From positions 1 to 64,000 of the forward strand of contig JALQPE010002041.1 of the NCBI GenBank assembly GCA_030407315.1: a stretch of DNA of 64,000 nucleotides, written 5' to 3'. The notes under the pieces were generated by a model. The model searched no databases. It was not told the DNA's origin and saw only the letters and a list, made by a program, of their open reading frames with translations. Every line of letters begins with the position of its first letter. The stretch's first letter is position 1. The translations under genes and the position numbers were made by a program. Below are positions 41,253 through 51,628 of this stretch, in pieces. The DNA is from Asparagopsis taxiformis (taxonomy: Eukaryota; Rhodophyta; Florideophyceae; Bonnemaisoniales; Bonnemaisoniaceae).

Positions 41253-43232
41253 CTACACAGGTCGATATGTAAACGCCTTTTCTTCCTGTGATTGCGCAAT
41301 CGCCAAAACTAGGACGACAACGAAAATGCCAACGAGTAAACCACCCAGGCAATCAACGATGAAATCACAAGCAGATGGTTTGACCTGATCGCCCACCAGC
41401 AAGTAGTCCTCCCCGCCCCGAACATCATCGCCTTGTAATCTTGAAGAAGTGAAGTTCAGCCTGCGTCTTGTTGAGGGTGTACCAGATAATTCCAGTTCCA
41501 CTTTGACCTCCGACACTTCTCGGCCAAGTGATTCGATTGAGTTTTTCAGCGATCTTGCAGATTCTAATACGGCCAAGTCAGATAATGGCTCTGACTCGCC
41601 AGCAGCAACTGATGGAGAAGCGTTTGGTGCAATGGAAGAAGCTACAGAGGTTGACATTATTTCTTCTTGCTCATCACACCCAATTAGGGGTAGTGCCTCC
41701 TGAAATCCTTCAATCGCTCGATTTTCAGAAGGCTCAGAATTGGGTCCCGATTCTTGGGCTGCTTCTACCTGATCTGAATTTTCTGCTGTAACCTCGGTTG
41801 ACTGCGACGCTCCGCATACGCCTTCAGATTGTGACACAATATTCTCCGAAGACTTGGGACTAGTGTCAACTGATCGGGGACTTGCAGTACACTCAGAGTT
41901 GGCTTGTTGCCCTCGGCGGAATATTGAAAACCAACCTTGCTTCCGAACTACAGGCTGATCGATTTCGGTAGCACTTCGAGCTTCCACTTCTACCTCCCCA
42001 CCTGCTTGCTCAAGCTTCTCCAGTAGAAGTTCTACTTGTTCGGCATCCTGATCGGATTCGTTTGCTTCTTCCATGTCCGAAGTAGGGCCAAGGATGGGGC
42101 CAAAAATCTTAAAGAGACGTGCTGCAGTTGATTCTGTAACGTAGTTCCCATCAATGTTAAACGATTCCAGTGATGGCAATGGCTTTATGACAGCTGCTAG
42201 CTCCAACAGTGCACGAGTATTGGATTCTGTGCAGAAGACGGAAATATTCTTCAGCATCACAGACGAACTGGAGATTGCAGCTGCGATTGTGCGTATTCCA
42301 TCATCGCCAAGCTCATTACTGGACACATCCAGAACTTGTAAAGTTTCCGACTTGGATGATATTACCTCAGCTATTGCAACTGTGGAGTCTCCGGTCAACT
42401 CGTTGCCAGAAATGTCAAGATGAGCAAGTGGGCAATCCGAATTTGCAAGTGCATCAAGCATCAGGCCCAGACTGTCATCCTCGATATCTGCATCTGCCAG
42501 TTCAAGTTTGATCATCTTCGGCTTTGAAGACAATACGGTTGCAAATTGCTCAGCAGTTTGGTAATTCATATCATTGTCGGAAAGATTAAGCTCTTCGAGT
42601 TGTGATGCATCTTTGAGAGCACTGATTACAGCAAGAGTACCATCAGGCTTGGCACGGAGAGAGGACAGGCGCAAACTGCGGAGCTGCGGAGAATTCTCTA
42701 ATAACGGTACAAGTAGCTTAAGACCGTATGAGCCTAGGCAGTTGCTGTGGATGTGAATTGTGCGAAGCGAAGTAGGCGGACCGGGAGTGAAATAGGATGT
42801 CAACAGACGGACCGACTCGCCCGCCAAACCATTCTGAACGAAGTAAATGTGCTGCAGTGATACCTGCCCTTTAAAAAGTGGCTCACATGCAGCCATGCCC
42901 TTAGTTCCCAATGCATTGAAGCTGACATCTACGGAAATTAATCCTTTCCATTGGCCGATGGATGAAGAGAGCGAAGAAAGAGATCGGAGCGCTTCATCTT
43001 CATCCAACGAAGCAATACAGTCGGAGATGTCCACGTACTGAAGGCACTGCATGGCAGCTAGATTGGGGAGCAAAAGCCCCATACCACTGAGGGCACCGTC
43101 ACCTATGGCACAACCGCCCAACGTTATAGACTGCCATGGGGTATTTGCAAAGTCTTTAAAGAGCTCTTGAGCCTGCTTGCGCGAGATTATGGTGCGTTCT
43201 TTCGCGTTGAGTTTGAAAGCTGGCGCAGCCAT
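41253..43232 (-). CDS. RanGAP with a C-terminal transmembrane segment
   Basis: 659 aa from the ATG at 43,232. Residues up to about 385 are leucine-rich repeats of the RanGAP type: YVDISDCIASLDEDEALRSL, VDVSFNALGTKGM, then LEELNLSDNDM, LAHLDISGNELTGDS and LQVLDVSSNELGDDG. The last repeat is LESFNIDGNYVTEST, followed by an acidic stretch (MEEANESDQDAEQVELLLEKL), as in RanGAP. RanGAP stimulates GTP hydrolysis by Ran at the nuclear pore. Two oddities: a 250-residue Ser/Glu-rich extension ends in a hydrophobic helix (about 630-652, GGLLVGIFVVVLVLAIAQ), which suggests tail anchoring. Also, the loop after the first IA motif has SLDEDEAL where plant and yeast proteins carry an Arg-containing loop. 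Confidence 0.8.
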   Translation of the reverse strand: MAAPAFKLNAKERTIISRKQAQELFKDFANTPWQSITLGGCAIGDGALSGMGLLLPNLAAMQCLQYVDISDCIASLDEDEALRSLSSLSSSIGQWKGLISVDVSFNALGTKGMAACEPLFKGQVSLQHIYFVQNGLAGESVRLLTSYFTPGPPTSLRTIHIHSNCLGSYGLKLLVPLLENSPQLRSLRLSSLRAKPDGTLAVISALKDASQLEELNLSDNDMNYQTAEQFATVLSSKPKMIKLELADADIEDDSLGLMLDALANSDCPLAHLDISGNELTGDSTVAIAEVISSKSETLQVLDVSSNELGDDGIRTIAAAISSSSVMLKNISVFCTESNTRALLELAAVIKPLPSLESFNIDGNYVTESTAARLFKIFGPILGPTSDMEEANESDQDAEQVELLLEKLEQAGGEVEVEARSATEIDQPVVRKQGWFSIFRRGQQANSECTASPRSVDTSPKSSENIVSQSEGVCGASQSTEVTAENSDQVEAAQESGPNSEPSENRAIEGFQEALPLIGCDEQEEIMSTSVASSIAPNASPSVAAGESEPLSDLAVLESARSLKNSIESLGREVSEVKVELELSGTPSTRRRLNFTSSRLQGDDVRGGEDYLLVGDQVKPSACDFIVDCLGGLLVGIFVVVLVLAIAQSQEEKAFTYRPV

Positions 43233-43675
43233 TGTGCGATTGGCGATGGTCGGGGTGCTCAAAGAGATGACGAGGCAAAGAGACAAATTGTAGGTATATA
43301 CAATGTGTGAATGTTACACGCAGTAGATTTGCTGATCTAATGCATGAGGAGTCAAAGTCAGGGGAGGACGGTTGTTGCGACGGAAGAGCGGCAAGGGGAT
43401 GTGAAGCTACATCAGATGAGTGCGAAATATGAGTGTTGTTTGAAAACGGTCAACTTGTTCTCTCGTGCTTGATTGGCTGCTGAGATTATACTAGAAATTT
43501 GTTAGGTATTTCTGTGTAACGGCAAGACCCATCCTTTCGCTCGTCTCGCCAGCAAGTATCTGGAACATGAGCCAACATGTGTACCTTACAGCAAACCCTC
43601 CTGTCCCCGCACCCTCAACCACAGACTTGACTCCTTTTCACCTCAAGTTTTGTGAGCGCCTAACCTCCAGTCACC
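43233..43675. promoter_or_regulatory. Divergent intergenic region, RanGAP and EMC7
   Basis: 443 bp between starts on opposite strands; it must carry both promoters. No clear core element is seen. Confidence 0.4.
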
Positions 43676-44338
43676 ATGCATCTGCGCCTCACCCATAGCA
43701 CCCTTCTCTTCATTGCATCGCTGCAGTTGCTGTCCAGTTCAGCTCAAGCGATCGCACCCATTTCCATTAATGGAAGCGTGGCCCAACCTGTCGAAGCAGG
43801 TTTACGAGTCGTTGCCTACTCCCGTACTGGCCAAGTCGTGGATAGTGCCGCAGTTACAAATCACGGAGTTTTTGCGCTTTATTCGATCCCGCATCATGAC
43901 GGTGATTACAGTCTGCAACTACAACAATCTCAGTTCAACGAATATCATCACATTCATATCCACATCGCTAATAGGAAACTTTTGCATGCTCAAATTAGAT
44001 CTAACATTCTAGTTCCGCCACACACTCCACCATTAGATTCCGAACCCCGAGATCCAATCGACTTGCGATTCGTACCTCATGTTAAAGCAAACTATCTGTG
44101 TCTCAGTCCGCCTTGGCGCCTTCGCAACTTGTGGAATTACAAAATGCGCTTAATACAGTTTGCTGCCGTCGCTTTCGTGCTTTGGTTCCCACAGGTTCTC
44201 AAGTCGATGGACAAGGAAACGCGAGAGGAAATAACGGGGCAGAAAGAAGTCGATTTTGGCGACCCAAACAAACATATAAAAGCTCTGATATTGTTCGAAG
44301 AACCAACAAACGGCGCTACCGCACCCTCTACATCCTAG
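43676..44338 (+). CDS. EMC7: ER membrane protein complex subunit 7
   Basis: 220 aa. A signal peptide covers about residues 1-26 (LLFIASLQLLSSSAQA). It is followed by the EMC7 beta-sandwich (SINGSVAQPVEAGLRVVAYSRTGQVVDSAAVTNHGVFALYSIP), in which the sheet resembles a carboxypeptidase regulatory-like fold. Then PIDLRFVPHVKANYLCLSPPWRLRNLW leads into a TM helix (MRLIQFAAVAFVLWFPQVL) and the MDKETREE tail characteristic of the family. EMC inserts tail-anchored and multipass proteins into the ER. Length matches the family. It converges with the PNKP gene, with 60 bp between stops. Confidence 0.92.
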   Translation: MHLRLTHSTLLFIASLQLLSSSAQAIAPISINGSVAQPVEAGLRVVAYSRTGQVVDSAAVTNHGVFALYSIPHHDGDYSLQLQQSQFNEYHHIHIHIANRKLLHAQIRSNILVPPHTPPLDSEPRDPIDLRFVPHVKANYLCLSPPWRLRNLWNYKMRLIQFAAVAFVLWFPQVLKSMDKETREEITGQKEVDFGDPNKHIKALILFEEPTNGATAPSTS

Positions 44339-44398
44339 TCCGCACAGATTTTTGTACAAAATCCGCCTACTTGAACAATAGGCACCACTGGAGCTGTA

Positions 44399-45844
44399 TC
44401 AAGTCAACCGAGTAAACATATGTTTCTCTTCTTTCGAGGAGAACACGGGTAGAAATTCAACTTCTCCAACACTGTCGATACCCTCGTCTGTCTCAGGATC
44501 CACCTTTCTTTTCGCATAGGCATGGTAGGCCACAACAGGAACATGGCCGACAACACCCATGCTTGCACGCTCCCTCACAATGTTCAGATGCTCTGAAAGC
44601 TCCCTCGACGTGCACATTTTCAGAGCAATCACTTTCATGTTAGCATTCACCGATCGAGCAATTTCGATGTACTTGGCACGTGACGTGCGGTTAGGATTTG
44701 TGTTATCAATAACTACACTCTTTCCCCTCACAAGACCTTCTCGCGTTGCCTTGGCGCACCGCGAGAACGTATGCATGGTATCATTGTTAATCCACACGTA
44801 ACCACGTGGAATAAGATGTCGTTCCACAAACAAAGTTTTGCCAGACGCAGGGAAACCATGCATAAGAATCATAATCTGTCTTTCGGGGCCATACTCGCTT
44901 TGAGAGCTGCCAGCAAGTATATCTGCAGCTACCTCCGACGGAGAAACAATATCGTATAACAATTGATCCATATCTGTAGTCTCATCGAGGAATACAGTCT
45001 GTGAATCGGATCGGACGAGCTTGCGTGGATCAAATCCAGAGAGGACTTCGGTGGAAACAGCCTCCTCGGGCTTCTCCATGAAATGCTGCTCTGGGGTTCG
45101 GAAAGGAAGACCAATGTTAATACTAAAGCGCAGATCACTGTCAGAGAAGTCAGCCGCACATCCCGGCCTAGCTGGTCGGCCGGCAGCATCTCCAACATAA
45201 AAGGAATTTTGGATGTCAATTTGGTCCATTCCACCTTGTAGATGGGCGAACAAATCCCACATTCCGGTTGCAGGTTTTCGGAAATTATCTTTTCCCGTGG
45301 CAACAAAGGCACAGACGGGAGTTTTAAGTGCTGCAATGATTCCCTCCAAGCGTGTCTTTATAAAGGAAGCATCAATGCGGCCGTTTCCAATTCCTGCCTG
45401 ATTGGTGAAAATGACGCAAGTGAAACCTTCGCTGGCAAGTTTAAGGAAATTAACACCGATTTTGGAGTTTAGTAAGCGCCAATCGCCAGGACTCTTTGGA
45501 AACTTGGCTCGAGTCTTAGTGGTAATGAGAGTGCTGTCCATATCGAAGGCGGCCACTTTGACCTTGTCTCGTCCGCTGCGATTGGCTTCATTTTCGCCGG
45601 AATTGAGAGAATGTGGCATGAAGTAAATGAGGCCTTTCAAATCTTCGTTCCATGATCCACGGATTTTTGAGGCATCAGCACTTGATCTTTTGGTTTTCTT
45701 TGAGTCTGAACCGTCCGGGGCCGTGGTCAAGTTGCTCAAGGTGGACTGGCGCATGCGCTTCTGGGTCTTTTTCGGAGTATCAGGGGAAGACATCGAGTGC
45801 AAGAGGAGTTGGTTATCACAATTGTTAGTTCTTGCAGCGATCAT
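44399..45844 (-). CDS. PNKP: Bifunctional polynucleotide phosphatase/kinase
   Basis: 481 aa. The N-terminal 70 residues are basic and disordered, and I see no FHA domain, unlike animal PNKP. The HAD phosphatase has the DxDxT motif (AAFDMDSTLI) near residue 100, then FTNQAGIGNGR and FYVGDAAGRP. The kinase has the Walker A GFPASGKT at about 327-334, followed by INNDTM and VVIDNTNPNRTSR (lid and base-binding regions). The enzyme removes 3'-phosphate and phosphorylates 5'-OH ends of broken DNA in the nucleus. Order and spacing of the domains match the family. Confidence 0.95.
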   Translation of the reverse strand: MIAARTNNCDNQLLLHSMSSPDTPKKTQKRMRQSTLSNLTTAPDGSDSKKTKRSSADASKIRGSWNEDLKGLIYFMPHSLNSGENEANRSGRDKVKVAAFDMDSTLITTKTRAKFPKSPGDWRLLNSKIGVNFLKLASEGFTCVIFTNQAGIGNGRIDASFIKTRLEGIIAALKTPVCAFVATGKDNFRKPATGMWDLFAHLQGGMDQIDIQNSFYVGDAAGRPARPGCAADFSDSDLRFSINIGLPFRTPEQHFMEKPEEAVSTEVLSGFDPRKLVRSDSQTVFLDETTDMDQLLYDIVSPSEVAADILAGSSQSEYGPERQIMILMHGFPASGKTLFVERHLIPRGYVWINNDTMHTFSRCAKATREGLVRGKSVVIDNTNPNRTSRAKYIEIARSVNANMKVIALKMCTSRELSEHLNIVRERASMGVVGHVPVVAYHAYAKRKVDPETDEGIDSVGEVEFLPVFSSKEEKHMFTRLT

Positions 45845-48154
45845 GCGATAGAGACATAGTATGACGAGTAACAGGTGTGAACGTTTGTGTCGGGGCGTTG
45901 AGGTCTACCCGCCATTTCGATGCCAGAAGCAAAAATGAAAATAATTTGAACATTTTTCAATATTTTAAAATGAAAACAGAAAGTGTGCCAGACCACTGCG
46001 TACAGAAGATACCAGCAATGTGTATCCGTGTTAATGGCAATAACGTAGATTTGTTTCTGCCATGCAGTGCAACATCACGGAATGCATTGTGTGGACTAGT
46101 GGACCACGAGATGAATGACGGGAGGGAAATATGATACGGCGCATTTGCCTATGCAGTATCATATTTTGCTTTGAGAGCTTCCGTTCCAATGTAACATAGA
46201 ATACATATAGAGAAGCAAATCGAACATTTTACGTATAGAAAAGGGCGGATGTCTTTCTAACTGGGAAAAATTGAAAACATTCGAGCTGCGATGCAGAGAA
46301 ACAACTTGTGCCCTTTCTCTGTGTGTTGTGGATTGCGAGAGAGACAATGGTTCACGCTTTTATTCTGCTCACCATATGAAGATCACCGTTAAGGCAATGC
46401 AGCAGTTTTACGTAATAGGCAAACATCAAGTCGCTCGGCCAGACACGTTCGTGTACGGAACAAGGGATTTTAGTTCAAAGTGCACAGAAAAGTTGTCATC
46501 GTTGTCGTTCCAACGCATAGTTTAGCAAGTGAAAGACCCCAGGCTTTCTGCGATAATCTCAGACAGCATGCTTGGCTCTGCTTTCACCATGTCAACAGGA
46601 TTGTATGTGATGTCGATTAAGTCTTGCGATACTTCGAGATTGCGAGCAGATGAAGGATCATATTTAATTTTTTTATGCTGTGAATGGACGTGTAGAGGGT
46701 TGATGCGTTACTACTGCCACTATTAGACGATAACTCAGAACCAAATGCTCGCGAGTTTGGGATATGATTGGATGAAGTGTTCGCTGGTGAATGGAGCGAC
46801 GCGAATGTGGGTGCTTTCCAACTTCCACGAGACAGATAGTGCTAGTTGATGAAGACGGAGAGCCACAAAAGGTGCTGTGCTACTGAGCTGAGCCATTTGA
46901 CATACAGCTGGGCAGAGGTTTTGAAAAAATGATTATACTGTATGTTTACAATATCTGTAGATCAATGTAAATTCCTAATTTTAGATTAACTAGCTCTACT
47001 TGTATATACCACAATTGAATGCTCTTGTTTGCACTGTAAGCTGGATATACTGCTTTACAGCACATAACCCTGTGGCGGTCTCATACCTGCTATCTGCGGC
47101 GAAGCAGAAGCAGAGCTGATTTCAAACGGTGACGAGTGTTGAAGTCACTTGAGCAACAAAGCCGCAATCGGTAGGAATACGGAATATTTTGATCCAGTTC
47201 GCAGGCACCAAGAAATTGTGGTCCATAATGGCCAAACAGAATATTTCACTTTGTAGCAGATTCGAAATGCGCAGAATATTGGTGCTGTCGAGTCCGACTT
47301 ACGTTTTACCGGTGGAAAAGCGACTAGATGCAGCGCAATGCAGAACGTCTCGAGTTTCATAGCTGTATCGGTTTTACACACATTGTTAACTAGCGTTGCG
47401 CAGGTGGGCAGGCAGCATTTCCATCACCGAGCTGTAAACGGCCAAGTTAGCCATTGCATCGAATGTCTCGGGAGTGCTAAGGAAGCGGAGGGCAAGGAGA
47501 AAAAAAAGTGCACAGGCAACGACAGCTGCTGACGTCGGAACATGGGTCTTTACGAGATGGATTGCAAAACGGGATTGGTACGGATCGTAGATTTGACATG
47601 GAAATCTTGTGGGTGCGGCTAGAAAAAGCGTTCCATCAAGAAAATCGAGGTGCACACAGAACATGATATATTGAATTACCACGAGCGGCCGCAATAGTGG
47701 ACACGTGGATTATTTGATGCTCGTGTGTCGTCATCGCGATGGTGCCATCCCTATTGACATGATGTGTGACGATTGATTGAACAGATGTCGTTTTCGGCGG
47801 CCGGGGAGGCGGGCATGGTGTGGGTGGCGCGACTGAAATGAAATGTGGGGGATTGGTCTGGGCTCGGCGGCCCAGCTCAATTCGGGTGAGGCCAGCGAGC
47901 ACGTATTGCTTGGTGTCTACAGGTTCTAGAGCACCATCACGGACGGAAGTCATGAGTTTCAAAAGTAGCGCGCAATGGTGGATGCGACGTGACCCGACGG
48001 TCACGCTGAAACAGAATGTAATTTGACGGCTGGCATGTGCACGGCACGGCACGACGCGACGCGACTGGAGTGACAGATTTTCCATACGGTACCACATCTA
48101 AGGGACGCAACAGCAATTCTCAATTTTGTGGTGCGTTGGGGGCTTACAGTTGGA
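45845..48154. other. 2.3-kb gene-poor gap
   Basis: No well-supported gene. Short open frames occur on both strands. The best is a 153-codon minus-strand frame at 47,636-48,097, which starts at an ATG and has no recognisable domain. It would be divergent from the 48,155 ORF with 57 bp between starts. By looking for the GTTCRANNC box I found no convincing tRNA. Confidence 0.4.
47636..48097 (-). CDS. Possible small hypothetical protein
   Basis: 153 codons from an ATG. The middle (VTVGSRRIHHCALLLKLMTSVRDGALEPVDTKQYVLAGLTRIELG) looks like folded protein rather than chance translation; the end is Pro-rich. I do not recognise it, and it may be part of a spliced gene. Support is weak. Confidence 0.3.
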   Translation of the reverse strand: MWYRMENLSLQSRRVVPCRAHASRQITFCFSVTVGSRRIHHCALLLKLMTSVRDGALEPVDTKQYVLAGLTRIELGRRAQTNPPHFISVAPPTPCPPPRPPKTTSVQSIVTHHVNRDGTIAMTTHEHQIIHVSTIAAARGNSIYHVLCAPRFS

Positions 48155-48760
48155 ATGGCCAGCGTGCAACGTGTGTGGGCCATGGGACGTGACCATGGTG
48201 CAAATCTATTGCATGTCAACGGCTATTTTCGTCGCCAAACTGCCCATCTACATCGCCGCAATGATGCAATTGGTCCCGTTGGGATTCAACGCGCCAACAG
48301 TGCGCCCCCGCTCTGCCCCTATCCTGCCGTTGTGCCCCGTTTGTGCAATCAAACGCCGTGTCAACGTCTCCACCGTACATACGCCCATTCCGCCTCTGCG
48401 CAATTGAAATCATATCTTACCGGTTTCAAACCGATTTCCCATTCGGCTTCGTGCGCTGTGCGCCGTCGCCGCGCCCCTCAAGCCACCGTAGGCTTCATGC
48501 CCCGCCCCGCTGTACACATGTCCGCTCCAGAAATATCTCATGTGACATTCGTCCACACGACTTTTCTCGACGTATATGACCATTTGCCCCCAATGGCACA
48601 ATACTACCACTCAATTTTGTTACCACCCCCGTCACCCTCTTACACTTCTGCTCGACCAAACTGGCCGCCTCGTGCAAAAACTTTTGCTCCCGTTGATTTT
48701 CCTCTGTGGAACTTCATAGAGCCACCCATTCTGACTGCAATACCCTACTCTCGATTGTAA
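48155..48760 (+). CDS. Hypothetical protein of 201 aa
   Basis: Starts at the ATG 48,155. The first 120 residues are basic and rich in Arg, His, Pro and Ser, which could be an organelle presequence. The last 80 residues (from MSAPEISHVTFVHTTFLDVYDHLPP) are Pro- and aromatic-rich, with FAPVDFPLWNFIEPP near the end. No family is recognised. The reading frame may be real because the opposite strand and other frames are less open over its 3' half. Confidence 0.35.
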   Translation: MASVQRVWAMGRDHGANLLHVNGYFRRQTAHLHRRNDAIGPVGIQRANSAPPLCPYPAVVPRLCNQTPCQRLHRTYAHSASAQLKSYLTGFKPISHSASCAVRRRRAPQATVGFMPRPAVHMSAPEISHVTFVHTTFLDVYDHLPPMAQYYHSILLPPPSPSYTSARPNWPPRAKTFAPVDFPLWNFIEPPILTAIPYSRL

Positions 48761-48951
48761 TCCATAGATCATAGCTTGCTAGCTGTACACACATTCACAT
48801 CATTTCCCCATTCCACCACTTTCAATACCAGATAAATGCCTCTTCGCTTCCCCAGCTTTGTACCTATGCCGCACACCTCGCACACCTTGCACACACAACC
48901 TTTCCTCATCCCCCTTGCGCTGTGCTACCACCCCGTTTCCGGCCCTTCTCA

Positions 48952-51072
48952 ATGGTAACAGCAAAACCGCTCCACGGGTCAAATCCGCAACCTCTGCCTT
49001 CATCGCTTTCTCCCCCACGAATTGCCAACAGTTATGGCTCCATCAATTCCGCGTCCAAGCCACCTCTATTCCAAAAGAAGAAAACTACCACCTTCAGCGA
49101 TACGGTAGAAACAATACCCGATGACTACCCTTCCAGAGCTAAGCCCGCCGGGCCTCTGGCTCGCGTTTCCTCTCAACCAACCTTTGTTCCCCTCATGCAG
49201 ATTGACTTTGATGCCGTCGCCGAACAAGTCAGCGAGCATGTTGGCGGCTCCTTCACTACAGAGGAGCTCATCAGCAGTCTAGAAGACTCCAACAACACCC
49301 ATTCCGACGCACACCATGAGGATATCGACCCATGCGATGAACCTGAACCACTTGATCACCCCGCCCTCCAAGTTGTTGTTGCCGATAAAGACGACAAGCA
49401 AGATTTCTCTGATGAAGCTTTGGTTCTCAAAATTCGCTCTCAAGACACCCACCTCCCCGAATCCAATGCTGCTATCGTAGAAGAACACACCGATAGGCTG
49501 GACTCCGAACAAGATACCAACAGTGGCTTCGCCATCAACATTCCCGTATCCAACGATGATAATGTTGACGTACTTCCTACTGCTTCCTCATGGACTCAAT
49601 ACAATGCTACGTCTTGGACAAGCCGTTCTACTTTCCGAGAATCGGACAACATTCTCGATGAGGAGAACCCACTCCTTCCTCAAACCCCTGGTATTGATAT
49701 GTCCTACGTTGCCAGTGACGGCTCGGCTATTGTGCAGCGCCAAGGGCCTCGCAATGAAGCAGAGAAGCAAGAGGTTATCTATGCCGTGCCAAATGCCGAT
49801 AATCTCTCCAACCGTACGGGTTTGTTCATTCCCGTCGTTGATTCACGTGATGACCTACGCCAACTCATGTTGGTTGTCCCTCCGGAAGAAAGCTTACCGG
49901 ATGACTTGGATAAGGATCAAGTCGAGACCCAAAGTACGGCAAAAGCCACTAGGGAGTACATCGAAAGCTTTACCAACATGATCCCTCCCATTGTTGACGT
50001 TGAATCGACTTTGGAGGTACATGGTACTGTGGAGAATGCTACAGTTGCTGTCAATGTCACTCAACAAGTTTCATGGGTTGGATACTTTATTCTGTTCATC
50101 GCATTGGCTTCTGTTGCAAGCCAAGGAACTGCAGTCAAATGGCTACCCAGCGTCGATGGAATGATAGCAGCAGCATGGATGATGCAGGCGCAAACATGCC
50201 TGATGCTTCCAGTAGCTGTTTTTCAAGCCATGGCAATGAATAGAGAAGAGAAGACTGCACTGAGGAATCCGAGTACATTGATGCTTATTGTAGCTGCAAG
50301 CGTTGCACAAGTCTGCTGGGCATCAGGGTTCTTTCTAGCAATTGATTTCACTTCTTTGTTCCACGCATGGTCTCTCAACAATATCCATGCTCTTGCTATC
50401 GTTGTTATCACGGCGGGAAGAATGACTCTGTTCAGGGAAAAGGATTTACGATTGAGCAGCGAGGAGGAACATGGTGCAAGGGTCGCCATATTTGGTGTGC
50501 TAGTCATGCAAGTACCTGCTCTGTTGTCTGGTAACGGAAAAGTTCTATTTGGTGATACTATTGCAGCAATGAGTTCACTTGGGGCGATTGTGTTCCTTGA
50601 TCTATGCAAAGAATTGCGCAGTAGAATTCCGTTATTCGTGATGATGGCGCCTATTTCTGCTCTGAATTCCATCCTTTTCTCTTTCGCATCTATGGCTATC
50701 TCGGGTACTGATTTTTCGGTTTCAGACTCGGGAGCATTTGGATGGATCAAAAGTGACCGAATTTTTCTAGGGTTGTATCTCGGAGGTGTTGTTGGCCTGC
50801 TTGGAACGGTTTCATGTATTGCCGCATTGAAGTTCCTACCAAACGTTGTTGTTGGAAGTGTTCAAACCATGATGCCCGTCGTTGGTACAATTGTCGCAAT
50901 TCTAGTTGGCGTTGACACTCTTCCGGATTTCTGGTCTACGTGTGGAGGAGGGATTCTTCTTTATGGTGTGCTGCTTATTGCGGATGCCACTCGACAGAAC
51001 GAGACTACAGTTGTAATCAATTCGCATATTTCCGAGGTAACGCCGACGCCATCCAAGGGTATCGTGACGTAA
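48952..51072 (+). CDS. EamA-like transporter with long acidic N-terminal region
   Basis: 706 aa from the ATG 48,952. Residues 1 to about 365 are hydrophilic and strongly acidic after the first 90, with many Asp/Glu/Ser (DDYPSRAKP, HEDIDPCDEPEPLDH). The C-terminal 330 residues have about ten TM segments: WVGYFILFIALASVASQGTAVKWL, MLIVAASVAQVCWASGFFLA, LNNIHALAIVVITAGRM, VAIFGVLVMQVPALLSG, LGLYLGGVVGLLGTVSCIAALKFLPNVVVG, MMPVVGTIVAILVGVDTLP. This is the drug/metabolite transporter layout, and SLNNIHALAIVVITA falls where EamA proteins carry their first conserved loop. Substrate and membrane are unknown. It differs clearly from the EamA gene at 34,350 and is not a recent duplicate. Confidence 0.78.
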   Translation: MVTAKPLHGSNPQPLPSSLSPPRIANSYGSINSASKPPLFQKKKTTTFSDTVETIPDDYPSRAKPAGPLARVSSQPTFVPLMQIDFDAVAEQVSEHVGGSFTTEELISSLEDSNNTHSDAHHEDIDPCDEPEPLDHPALQVVVADKDDKQDFSDEALVLKIRSQDTHLPESNAAIVEEHTDRLDSEQDTNSGFAINIPVSNDDNVDVLPTASSWTQYNATSWTSRSTFRESDNILDEENPLLPQTPGIDMSYVASDGSAIVQRQGPRNEAEKQEVIYAVPNADNLSNRTGLFIPVVDSRDDLRQLMLVVPPEESLPDDLDKDQVETQSTAKATREYIESFTNMIPPIVDVESTLEVHGTVENATVAVNVTQQVSWVGYFILFIALASVASQGTAVKWLPSVDGMIAAAWMMQAQTCLMLPVAVFQAMAMNREEKTALRNPSTLMLIVAASVAQVCWASGFFLAIDFTSLFHAWSLNNIHALAIVVITAGRMTLFREKDLRLSSEEEHGARVAIFGVLVMQVPALLSGNGKVLFGDTIAAMSSLGAIVFLDLCKELRSRIPLFVMMAPISALNSILFSFASMAISGTDFSVSDSGAFGWIKSDRIFLGLYLGGVVGLLGTVSCIAALKFLPNVVVGSVQTMMPVVGTIVAILVGVDTLPDFWSTCGGGILLYGVLLIADATRQNETTVVINSHISEVTPTPSKGIVT

Positions 51073-51628
51073 TTCCAAGGTTAAAGTCGCCGATCCTTCG
51101 TACTTGACAATTCTAAACAATTGATTGGAACAATAGAAATTGACACGTGGATGGCGCAAATGGAACTTTCTGGGTTTCGTGAACGACCGTTGGGCACAGT
51201 AGTGTCCATCGATTTGTTTGAGAAGTGAATTACAATCGCTTCGACATGTATGTACATATAGGTATAAGTTAAAAGTTACGTATGGCATAAAATACTGTAG
51301 TGATATGTATACAATGGTCCAAAACATGGAAGCTTCTACTAAATTCAAGCCGGCTTGATATGACACGTGTACTCTCGTTCACTGTAATCCAATCGCACTT
51401 GTGACACCTGTCCTTACCGATGTATCCAGCTTCGGCCGGTTTGTCATCTATATTATCTGTCCATCCCGCGCACTCATGTGCTGTAAACTGGTTGCGCGGT
51501 AAAACATTTTCACCTTGAAGCGTCCCGCACCTGATATTCCGTGTCATCTGCATCACACTGCGCCATCACCGGTTCTTTGCAGTGACATCCTTTCTCGAAT
51601 TTCCGCTGCAGTACATTCCATTCCAGCT

